From Verrucosispora sp. WMMD573 (lineage in GTDB: Bacteria; Actinomycetota; Actinomycetes; Mycobacteriales; Micromonosporaceae), in assembly GCF_027497175.1 (NCBI RefSeq), contig NZ_CP114901.1, positions 3,038,001-3,102,000 of the forward strand: 64,000 bases of DNA, read 5' to 3'. A program made the translations under genes and the position numbers. Position 1 is the stretch's first letter. The number at the start of each line of letters is the position of its first letter. Of the stretch, positions 57,431 through 64,000 are shown in pieces. The notes under the pieces were generated by a model. The model did no database searches. It was given only the letters and a program-made list of their open reading frames with translations, and was not told the DNA's origin.

Positions 57431-59281
57431 TCACACCTGGTCGCGTACGTCCCAGAGCCAGACGTCGTCGACGCGTTGCGGGCCACCGAGCAGCGCGGTC
57501 AGCAGTTCCCGCAGCACCGGCTCGCGGGGATGCGCGCCCAGCACCACCACCGACGCCCGCCAGAAGCGCAGGTCCTCCACCGCCTGCCGGCGATTCTCGT
57601 CGCTGATCTCGGGCAGCTCACCGGCGTCCATGGTCTGGTAGATCAGGGTGCTGGTGGGCCGGTTCGGTGCGCCGAAGACACCTTCGCCGTCCTCGTTCGG
57701 GCCGATGAAGTAGCCGGCCGGAATCGCGAACTCGTGCCCGGTGAGCGCGCTCCACCGCAGCGTGGACAGGCCGTGCACGTTGCTCGGGATGGGCACCGGC
57801 ACCAGCGTGCGGCCCTTCGGCACGTACGGCCGCCAGGCGCCCGAGGTGATGAAGGTCGGCGGCGGGTCGACCGGCTCGGCCGGCAGTGGACGGGGCAGCA
57901 GCGGCAGGAGGGCGAGAGTGATGGCGGCGTACCCGACGAGGTGCTGCCAGCGGGGACGCCGCCGGGTGGGAGCCACCCCCTCCGGTGCGCGCGGAGCCGG
58001 CACCGGCGGTCGGTGGCGGCCGGCCACCGCGTCCCAGGCAAGTGCCAGCAGTACGCCGAGCGCGGCGGTGGTCACCAGGGTCAGCCGGGTCGGCATCATC
58101 ATCTCGACCAGCGGCAGATCCTCCGGAATGTACGACCACGGGCCGGCGATACCGGTCAGCTCCCCGTTGAACCGGATCTCCGGTCCGAGCGCGGCGACCG
58201 AGAAGACCACCACCAGCACGGCCAGGATCCGGGCCAGCAGCGAGCGGCGGACCAGCAGGGCCAGGGCCACCACCGACAGCAGCACCAGCGGCCAGCCGAA
58301 CCAGGTGTTCTGTTCGGTCATACCGATGGTCGCCTCCACCGCCTCGTCACCGGCGATGGTGTCGCGGGGGAAGGTGACGAAGGCGACGATGTCCTCGCCC
58401 CAGCTGTGGAACACCCCGCCCTGGAGTCCCCGGTAGGACTGCGGCCCGTTGAACTGGAACCAGATCGGGTACGCGGTCAGCAGCAGCGCCACCGCTCCAC
58501 CGAGGCCCAGCCCGGCCGCGAACGTGCCGGCCCGCGCCCACGCCACGCGGGGACGCATCGCCGCGTACGCGATCACGACGACCAGGCAGGCCATCGCGGT
58601 GAGCAGCAGCATCTCCTCGTTGATGAAGATCTGGTACGCCACCAGCAGCCCCAGCACCAGCCCGTTGCGCCGCCAGCGGCCCGGCTCGACCAGCCGGAAC
58701 ACCCGCACCACGATCAGCGGCAGCAGGAAGTTGGAGACGAAGTTGGGCTGACCGTTGGCGTGGTGCACGATGCCCGGGGCGAAACCGAGGAACGCGCCGC
58801 CGACGAAGGCCGCCGCCCGGGAGCGCACCAGGTGCCGCGACAGCATCCAGTACGAGGTGCCCGCTGTCGCGGCCAACGCCCCGCCCAGGTAGAGCGCGTA
58901 CACCACCTGGGGGCCGAGCAGCATGGTCAGTGGGGCCAGCGGCAGGGTCACCCCGAGCAGCGAGGTGTTGGCCATCATGTTCACCCCGTCCGGGGCGTTC
59001 TGCCGGGCGGTGAAGAGCGGATTCTCCAGGTGCTGCACCGAGTACGCGCCGTGCGCGAAAAGCCACTCGAACCAGCTGTGGTCGGTGGGCAGGTGCGACG
59101 AGACCCGGTTGTTCACGTCGGCCCAGTAGTTGAGGCAGACGATGACGCCGAGTAGCACGTAGGCTCCGATGGCCAGCGCGTCGGCGCGTGTCGGCCGTCG
59201 CCGGGCACGGGTTGTCGTTGATCGCGTCTCGACGGTCTCGGAGACGGGGTTCAGCGAGGGATTCACCACCGGCACAGCCAC
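57431..59281 (-). CDS. Polytopic membrane protein, GT-C glycosyltransferase-like, paralogue 3
   Basis: A 616-residue membrane protein with about 11 transmembrane helices and a C-terminal soluble domain. Shared motifs with the paralogues at 47.1 and 49.3 kb: NAPDGVNMMANT, FINEEMLLLTA, QNTWFGWP, MMMPTRLTLV, and the ending VWLWDVRD. Oriented opposite to them, on the far side of the ureide-type operon. The first 30 residues are basic and cytoplasmic. Start at GTG 59281. Function unknown; the three genes clearly descend from one ancestor. Confidence 0.8.
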   Translation of the reverse strand: MAVPVVNPSLNPVSETVETRSTTTRARRRPTRADALAIGAYVLLGVIVCLNYWADVNNRVSSHLPTDHSWFEWLFAHGAYSVQHLENPLFTARQNAPDGVNMMANTSLLGVTLPLAPLTMLLGPQVVYALYLGGALAATAGTSYWMLSRHLVRSRAAAFVGGAFLGFAPGIVHHANGQPNFVSNFLLPLIVVRVFRLVEPGRWRRNGLVLGLLVAYQIFINEEMLLLTAMACLVVVIAYAAMRPRVAWARAGTFAAGLGLGGAVALLLTAYPIWFQFNGPQSYRGLQGGVFHSWGEDIVAFVTFPRDTIAGDEAVEATIGMTEQNTWFGWPLVLLSVVALALLVRRSLLARILAVLVVVFSVAALGPEIRFNGELTGIAGPWSYIPEDLPLVEMMMPTRLTLVTTAALGVLLALAWDAVAGRHRPPVPAPRAPEGVAPTRRRPRWQHLVGYAAITLALLPLLPRPLPAEPVDPPPTFITSGAWRPYVPKGRTLVPVPIPSNVHGLSTLRWSALTGHEFAIPAGYFIGPNEDGEGVFGAPNRPTSTLIYQTMDAGELPEISDENRRQAVEDLRFWRASVVVLGAHPREPVLRELLTALLGGPQRVDDVWLWDVRDQV

Positions 59282-59351
59282 GACGGGCCATCGTACAGGC
59301 GGAACCCCGCCCGCCCGCCGCGCGTCTGGTGTGTGTCAGGGGAGGACAGGC

Positions 59352-60650
59352 GTGACGTTGATCGACCTCGGTGAGCTGACCGAGCCGACCGATCCGCCGC
59401 CGGCACAGCGCCGCCGCTCCGGGCCGGGTGGCCGCCGGGTGGCGGTCGTGTTGGTGGCACTCGTCGCGCTGCTGACCTTGGCCGGCGGCGCACCGCCGGC
59501 CCGGCGGATCCACGCGGTCGTGCCCGCTGCCCTGGGCAGCGACCTGTTCATCGCCGCCGACCAGATCTTCACGGTTTCCCCGATGCCCGGCGTCACCGAC
59601 GGTAGCCAGGAGCTGCTCGCCTATCCACGGCCCGACCGTCCCACCGTCGCGCCGCAGCGGCTGACGCCGTTGTGGCGGGTACCCGTGCCGCTGGGCAACC
59701 GGGTCTACCGGGTGCAGCCGGTCGCCGACGCCGGGCTGCTGGTCGCCATGGGTCGCCAGGACACCGGCACCAGCCAGACCGTACGGTTGGACACGTACAC
59801 CGGCGCGGAGCGTTGGCGGGTGCCCGGTATCGCCATCCTGGAGATGCCCGACCGGGCGCTGTTGCGCACGTTCAGCGACAGCGAGCCGAACGTACTACGG
59901 ATGATCGATCTAGCGACCGCCGACGAACTGTGGTCCATCACCTTGTCGGCGGCCAGTGTCGACCACTGGCAGCGGGAAGACGGAACGCTCGACAGCATCG
60001 TGCTGGCGACGGTCGACGGCGAGGTCCAGCTGATCGACCCGATGACCGGGACGGTGCGGCACCGCCTTCCCCCGCCCGCCGACCATTCGAGCAGCTACCA
60101 GCAGGCGTACGTGGCCGGCGATCTCGTGACGGTGGTGCGCAATTCCCGTACCATTGCCGCGCTCACCGTCGATGATCTGGCCGAGCGCTGGCAGGTGACC
60201 GTGCCGACGGCGACCTACGTCACCGGCTGCGGGCCACTGCTCTGCGCCGGGCTGGCCGGCGGTGGGTTGCAGGTCCTCGACCCGGCCACCGGGGAGGTGC
60301 GCTGGAGCAGCGAGGAGATTCTCGACATCGTGCTGGTGGGTGACGGCAACGCCCTCGCGGTGGCCCGGAACACCAACGAAATCGTCACGCTCGCCCTGAG
60401 CACCGGTGCGACGGTGACCGAGCACGGGTCGTGGAACATGGTTGCCCGCTACGAGTACGCGCCGCAGGTGCTCATGGTGCGTGCGGTGGCCGAGGAGGGG
60501 CTGGTGCTGGCCCGGCTCGGCCCCACGGGGGCACCGGCCCGCCGGCTCGATGTGCTGCCGGGCGCCGGCGGTGACTGCCAGACCCGGTACGACCTCGTCG
60601 GCTGCCGTCTGTCCAACGGTGGCTACGGCATCTGGCAACTGCCCGACTGA
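59352..60650 (+). CDS. Membrane-anchored PQQ-like beta-propeller protein
   Basis: A 432-residue protein: short cytoplasmic N-terminus with RRRSGPGGRR, one transmembrane helix (residues 31-46), then an extracellular domain built of beta-propeller blades (TYTGAERWRVPG, LATADELWSITL, DPMTGTVRHRLP, DPATGEVRWSSE). The repeats are of the PQQ/Kelch-like kind found in BamB-like scaffolds; no cofactor residues are evident. A cysteine pair (CGPLLC) may be a disulfide. The GTG at 59352 follows GGAGGA. It is divergent from membrane paralogue 3, and a functional link is possible but unproven. Confidence 0.83.
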   Translation: MTLIDLGELTEPTDPPPAQRRRSGPGGRRVAVVLVALVALLTLAGGAPPARRIHAVVPAALGSDLFIAADQIFTVSPMPGVTDGSQELLAYPRPDRPTVAPQRLTPLWRVPVPLGNRVYRVQPVADAGLLVAMGRQDTGTSQTVRLDTYTGAERWRVPGIAILEMPDRALLRTFSDSEPNVLRMIDLATADELWSITLSAASVDHWQREDGTLDSIVLATVDGEVQLIDPMTGTVRHRLPPPADHSSSYQQAYVAGDLVTVVRNSRTIAALTVDDLAERWQVTVPTATYVTGCGPLLCAGLAGGGLQVLDPATGEVRWSSEEILDIVLVGDGNALAVARNTNEIVTLALSTGATVTEHGSWNMVARYEYAPQVLMVRAVAEEGLVLARLGPTGAPARRLDVLPGAGGDCQTRYDLVGCRLSNGGYGIWQLPD

Positions 60651-60769
60651 CAGGCCCGTCACGGCGGCTGGCTCGGCTTTCTCCGGGCCGGTCAGGCCGG
60701 ACCCGTCACGGGTGGCTTGGTCGGCGGCGTTACGTTGTCGATGGTCGGTGGGCGGACAAAGGGGCGGGC

Positions 60770-61438
60770 ATGCGGGTACTGGTGGTCGAGGACGAACGCA
60801 ACCTCGCCGACGCGATCGCGCGAGGGCTGCGCAAACGGGGCATGGCGGTGGACGTCGCGTACGACGGCGACAGCGGCCACGAGATGGCGTTCGTGACCCG
60901 GTACGACGTGGTGGTGCTCGACCGTGACCTGCCCGGCCGGCACGGCGACCAGATCTGCGCGGAGTTGGCCGCGTCCGGCGAATTGACCCGGGTGCTGATG
61001 TTGACCGCCAGCGGCACGGTCGCCGACCGGGTCGAGGGCCTGCAACTCGGTGCCGACGACTACCTGCCCAAGCCGTTCGCCTTCGACGAACTGGTCGCCC
61101 GGGTGCAGGCACTGGGCCGACGGGCAACTCCGGCGGCCCCGCCGGTGTTGGAAATCGCCGACCTGGTGGTCGACCCGGCCCGCCGTACCACCACCCGGGG
61201 CGGAGTGCCGGTGGAGCTGACCAACAAGGAGTTCGGTGTGCTCTGCGAACTGCTCAAGGCCCGGGGAGCCGTGGTGTCCAGTGAGGAACTGCTGGAACGT
61301 GTCTGGGACGCCAACACCGACCCCTTCACCACAATCGTCCGGGTCACCGTGATGACGCTGCGCCGCAAGCTCGGCGACCCACCGCTGATCGAGACCGTGG
61401 TCGGTGCCGGCTACCGGACGGCCGAGGTGGTGCAGTGA
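60770..61438 (+). CDS. OmpR/PhoB-family response regulator
   Basis: A 222-residue two-component response regulator. The receiver domain has the acidic pocket Glu7/Asp8 (VEDE), the phosphorylation site Asp51 (VVLDRDLPG), and Lys101 (YLPKPF). The C-terminal winged-helix domain (residues 130-220) includes LTNKEFGVLCELLK and TIVRVTVMTLRRKL. Close in type to the CutR regulators of streptomycetes. Its TGA overlaps the GTG of the sensor kinase, giving a coupled pair. Target genes unknown. Confidence 0.95.
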   Translation: MRVLVVEDERNLADAIARGLRKRGMAVDVAYDGDSGHEMAFVTRYDVVVLDRDLPGRHGDQICAELAASGELTRVLMLTASGTVADRVEGLQLGADDYLPKPFAFDELVARVQALGRRATPAAPPVLEIADLVVDPARRTTTRGGVPVELTNKEFGVLCELLKARGAVVSSEELLERVWDANTDPFTTIVRVTVMTLRRKLGDPPLIETVVGAGYRTAEVVQ

Positions 61439-62625
61439 CGGGCGTCGCGCGTCGCTGGCTGCCCGCGTTGCGGCGGCCCTCCCTGCGGCTACGTCCCACG
61501 CTGCGGCTGCGACTGACCCTGCTCAACGGCGTGTTGCTGGTCGGTGCCGGTGCGATCCTGATACTGCTGGCCTGGCTGCTGGTGCGGGACGCGTTGCGCC
61601 CCACCGACGAGCTGTTGCCCGGCACCACAGTGGTGCTCGCGGACGGGAGCACGTTGGAGGCCGCCGCATGGCAACAGCGGCTCGTCGACGCGGCCTCCGG
61701 GGAACTGCTGGCCAAAGGGCTGGCCGCGCTGCTGGCGATCGGCGTGGTCGGCGTGGTCGGGGCGTACGCGGTCGCCGGGCGGGCGCTGCGCCCGCTGCAC
61801 CAGGTCACCGCGACCGCCCGCCGGCTCGGCGAGACCACGCTGGACCAGCGGATCGGCTACTCCGGGGCGAACGACGAGGTGGCCGAGCTGGCCGACACCT
61901 TCGACGCCATGCTGGACCGGATCGCCGCCGCGTTCGAGGCGCAGAGGCGGTTCGTGGCCAACGCCTCGCACGAACTGCGGACGCCGCTGGCGGTGATGCG
62001 TACCGAGATCGACGTGACACTCAGCGACGACGAGGCGGACACCGGCGAGTACCGCCGGATGGCGACAGTGGTACGCGACGCCTCCGAACGCGCCAACGGG
62101 CTGGTGGACGCACTGCTGGTGCTGGCGCGCAGCGAGGCGCAGACCGGTCAGCGGCTCGGCCGGCGCAGCGAGTGCGACCTGGCCGCCGGCACCGTCAACG
62201 CGCTCTCCGCCGTACGCCGCGAGGTGGAGCGGATCAAGCTGGCGGTCCAGACGTCGCTGGAGCCGGCGCCGGTGGTGGGCGACCCCGGGCTGCTGGACCG
62301 GCTGGCCGGCAACCTGATCGAGAACGCGGTCCGCTACAACCACCTGCACGGCCGGCTCTGGGTGCGCACCGGCTCGGACGGGCAGCGATCCTGGCTGGTG
62401 GTGGGCAACACCGGCTTCGAGGTGGACCCGGCCGACGTGCCGGGGCTGTTCGAGCCCTTCCGGCGGGGCGGCCGGGAGCGTACCGGGGCGCGCGGCTCGG
62501 GCCTGGGCTTGTCCATCGTGCGGGCGGTCTGCGACGCCCACTGCGGCACGGTGACCGCCGTCGCGCAGCCCGGTGGCGGCCTGGAGGTGACCGTCAGCCT
62601 GCCGGCTGCGCAAGCCGCCCGCTGA
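61435..62625 (+). CDS. Sensor histidine kinase, CutS-like
   Basis: A 396-residue membrane kinase. Two transmembrane helices (about 28-50 and 93-115) enclose a short extracellular loop of about 42 residues. HAMP domain 116-168, HisKA with the phospho-acceptor His179 (NASHELRTPLAVM), and an HATPase domain with N-box NLIENAVRYN and G-box GSGLGLSIVRAV. The usual D-box is replaced by NTGFEVDPADVP, a form common in actinobacterial CutS-like kinases. Cognate regulator directly upstream, overlapping by four bases. The very small sensor loop suggests sensing in or near the membrane. Confidence 0.94.
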   Translation: MTGVARRWLPALRRPSLRLRPTLRLRLTLLNGVLLVGAGAILILLAWLLVRDALRPTDELLPGTTVVLADGSTLEAAAWQQRLVDAASGELLAKGLAALLAIGVVGVVGAYAVAGRALRPLHQVTATARRLGETTLDQRIGYSGANDEVAELADTFDAMLDRIAAAFEAQRRFVANASHELRTPLAVMRTEIDVTLSDDEADTGEYRRMATVVRDASERANGLVDALLVLARSEAQTGQRLGRRSECDLAAGTVNALSAVRREVERIKLAVQTSLEPAPVVGDPGLLDRLAGNLIENAVRYNHLHGRLWVRTGSDGQRSWLVVGNTGFEVDPADVPGLFEPFRRGGRERTGARGSGLGLSIVRAVCDAHCGTVTAVAQPGGGLEVTVSLPAAQAAR

Positions 62626-62769
62626 CCCGTCGCCCGTCAGCCGCGGATCGTCGGCTGGGTGCGCCGTGCGCAGCCCATCGCGGAGGTACGGTGCATGGGG
62701 TGCGTGGCGACGATCAGGCGGCAACGCCCAGACCGCTCCGAGGCCGGCGACGGTGACGCGACTCAGCGA

Positions 62770-62796
62770 TGTCACAGCCGAGGCCCGGCTGGTGTC
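62770..62796 (+). promoter_or_regulatory. ECF41-type target promoter
   Basis: TGTCACA at 62770-62776, a 16-bp spacer, then TGTC at 62793-62796. ECF41 sigma factors were reported to use TGTCACA-N16-CGTC; the -35 matches fully and the -10 in three of four bases. It lies 56 nt before the carboxymuconolactone-decarboxylase gene, the usual ECF41 partner. The rest of the 227-nt gap 62626-62852 shows no gene. Confidence 0.8.
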
Positions 62797-62852
62797 TTCA
62801 TGGCATGGCGGTCCACCAACCCGTCGGACCGGCCACCGACGCAGGAGGAGAC

Positions 62853-63443
62853 ATGGAGCCCTCGACCCGCATTCCCCCGGCCGAGATCACCGGCGTCAAG
62901 GGAGCGTTGATCAAGCGGATGATCGAGAAGAAGCTGGGCAGGGTGCCGACGGCGGTGGGCGTCTACTGGCACAACCCCAAGGTGCTGTTCGCCAGCTTCG
63001 GCCTCGGCGGCAAGCTGCAGAAGTGGAACGCCTGCGACGAGGGCTTGAAGTCGTTCGCCCACATGGCGGTCGCGTCGCTCGTGGGCTGCACGTGGTGCCT
63101 GGACTTCAACTACTTCGAGGCCCGCAACAGGGGACTCGACGTGGAGAAGGCACGCGAGATCCCGCGGTGGCGCGAGGTGGACGTCTTCACTGCGCTGGAG
63201 CGGGACGTCCTGGAGTACGCCGAGGCGATGAGCCAGACGCCACCGACAGTGACCGACGAGCTGGTGCGCCGGCTGCACGCTGAGCTGGGAGCTGCCGCGA
63301 TGGTGGAGCTCACCTCGGTGATCGCGTTCGCGAACATGACCACGCGGGGCAACGTGGCGCTCGGCATCGAGTCCGACGGCTTCGCCGCCACGTGCGGCTT
63401 GAAGCCGCTGGCCGAGCGACCGGGAGTAGCGTCCGCGTCATGA
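62853..63443 (+). CDS. Carboxymuconolactone decarboxylase (AhpD-like) family protein, ECF41 partner
   Basis: A 196-residue helical protein of the CMD/AhpD superfamily. The CxxC-like active site is GCTWCLDFNYFEAR near residue 78, where related peroxidases have C-x2-C-x3-H; the distal His is replaced in this subgroup. ATG at 62853 preceded by AGGAGGA. The stop overlaps the ATG of the ECF sigma gene (ATGA). CMD-type genes are frequent partners and targets of ECF41 factors. Role probably in detoxification or redox, but not established. Confidence 0.9.
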   Translation: MEPSTRIPPAEITGVKGALIKRMIEKKLGRVPTAVGVYWHNPKVLFASFGLGGKLQKWNACDEGLKSFAHMAVASLVGCTWCLDFNYFEARNRGLDVEKAREIPRWREVDVFTALERDVLEYAEAMSQTPPTVTDELVRRLHAELGAAAMVELTSVIAFANMTTRGNVALGIESDGFAATCGLKPLAERPGVASAS

Positions 63444-64000
63444 GCGAAGACCCCTTCGTCGCCCACCGCAGCCTGCTGTTCACTGTCGCCTACGAGATGC
63501 TCGGCTCGGTCTCCGACGCCGAGGACGTGGTGCAGGAGACCTGGCTGCGGTGGGCGGCCCTGGCCGACGCCGGGCGCGGCCAGGTGCGGGAGCCTCGGGC
63601 GTACCTCGTTCGGATCGTGACCCGGCTCTGCCTCAACCGGATGCGCACGCTCGCGCGCCAGCGCGAGGATTACGTGGGCGAGTGGCTGCCCGAGCCGGTG
63701 TTGACCAGCCCGGACGTCGCCGAGGACATCGAGCTTGCGGAGAGCGTCTCGATCGCCATGCTTGCGGTACTGGAGACGCTGCTACCGACGGAGCGGGCGG
63801 TCTTCGTGCTCCGCGAGGTCTTCGACGTGCCGTACGACGAGATCGCTGCGGCGCTGGACAAGTCGCCGGCGGCGGTGCGGCAGATCGCGACGCGGGCTCG
63901 CAAGCACGTGGCGGCACGCCGGCCCCGGATGTCGGTGAGCCGCACCGAGCAGGAGCAGGTGGTCGAGCGGTTCCTCGCCGCCCTGACCACCGGCGACGTG
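63440..64000 (+). CDS. ECF41 (SigJ-like) sigma factor, 5' part
   Basis: An extracytoplasmic-function sigma factor cut by the right edge; 187 residues are visible. Region 2 is seen in HRSLLFTVAYEMLGSVSDAEDVVQETWLRW (split around residue 20) and region 4 in LLPTERAVFVLREVFDVPYDEIAAAL, ending with AAVRQIATRARKHV. The frame then enters QEQVVERFLAALTTGDV, the start of the SnoaL-like C-terminal extension that defines ECF41 and replaces an anti-sigma factor. ATG overlaps the upstream CMD stop. No stop codon before the edge. Confidence 0.93.
   Translation, partial: MSEDPFVAHRSLLFTVAYEMLGSVSDAEDVVQETWLRWAALADAGRGQVREPRAYLVRIVTRLCLNRMRTLARQREDYVGEWLPEPVLTSPDVAEDIELAESVSIAMLAVLETLLPTERAVFVLREVFDVPYDEIAAALDKSPAAVRQIATRARKHVAARRPRMSVSRTEQEQVVERFLAALTTGDV

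Overview
The window is very GC-rich, densely packed chromosomal DNA from an actinobacterium. Many genes start with GTG, neighbouring genes often overlap by GTGA or ATGA, and several transcripts look leaderless. The family content (SpoOM, IdeR, paired SigA/SigB-type sigma factors, DUF3039/3093/3099/3159/3710/4193/5522, a B12-dependent ribonucleotide reductase with inteins) points to a Micromonosporaceae-like genome. That placement is inferred from gene content; no rRNA is present. No tRNA, rRNA, CRISPR array, prophage or insertion sequence was recognised.

Layout. 1-4.3 kb: the 3' part of nrdJ with one complete and one cut-off intein, then a broken HIT gene between two related palindromes. 4.4-9.4 kb: small accessory and regulatory genes, an ECF42-type sigma factor with its DGPF partner, and ideR. 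9.5-14.3 kb: a sulfurtransferase and a reversible protein-acylation pair (AcuC-type deacetylase and Pat-type acetyltransferase). 14.3-18.5 kb: a VOC gene behind a decayed SRPBCC gene, a SigB-like sigma factor, SpoOM, and an ArsR/SRPBCC operon with two clear operators. 18.5-30.3 kb: dtd, a methyltransferase, a secreted subtilase, a DNA glycosylase-like protein, LtrA, a toxin-antitoxin pair, pseudouridine catabolism (psuG plus a PfkB kinase), a TRIC channel and a helicase.

30.5-45.6 kb is a conserved core: rpoD/sigA, suhB, cei-like, DUF4193, DUF3093, dut, DUF3710, an OB-fold protein, DUF3159, two TrkA-type proteins, an APC/KimA-like permease, a TRAM RNA methyltransferase and dxs. The same neighbourhood is known from Mycobacterium tuberculosis (roughly Rv2703 to Rv2682c, with sigB and ideR nearby). 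45.7-64 kb is accessory. It holds a lipoprotein, three paralogous polytopic membrane proteins, a putative imide/ureide nitrogen-scavenging operon, a beta-propeller protein, a two-component system, and an ECF41-type sigma factor with its carboxymuconolactone-decarboxylase partner, which runs off the right edge.

Most notable is the operon at 51.1-57.4 kb: a GntR regulator, allophanate hydrolase, two tandem biuret-hydrolase-like cysteine hydrolases, an NCS2 permease and an AtzH-like DUF3225 protein. The active-site residues of AtzF, BiuH and AtzH are all recognisable, yet AtzD, AtzE and AtzG are absent. This suggests a route from an imported imide (biuret, triuret or similar) to ammonia that differs from cyanuric-acid catabolism. 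Other striking signals are a 186-nt stretch of complete identity between the two sigma genes, two families of dispersed palindromes (one joined to G-rich tracts between convergent genes), and precise operator or promoter matches for the ArsR and ECF41 systems.
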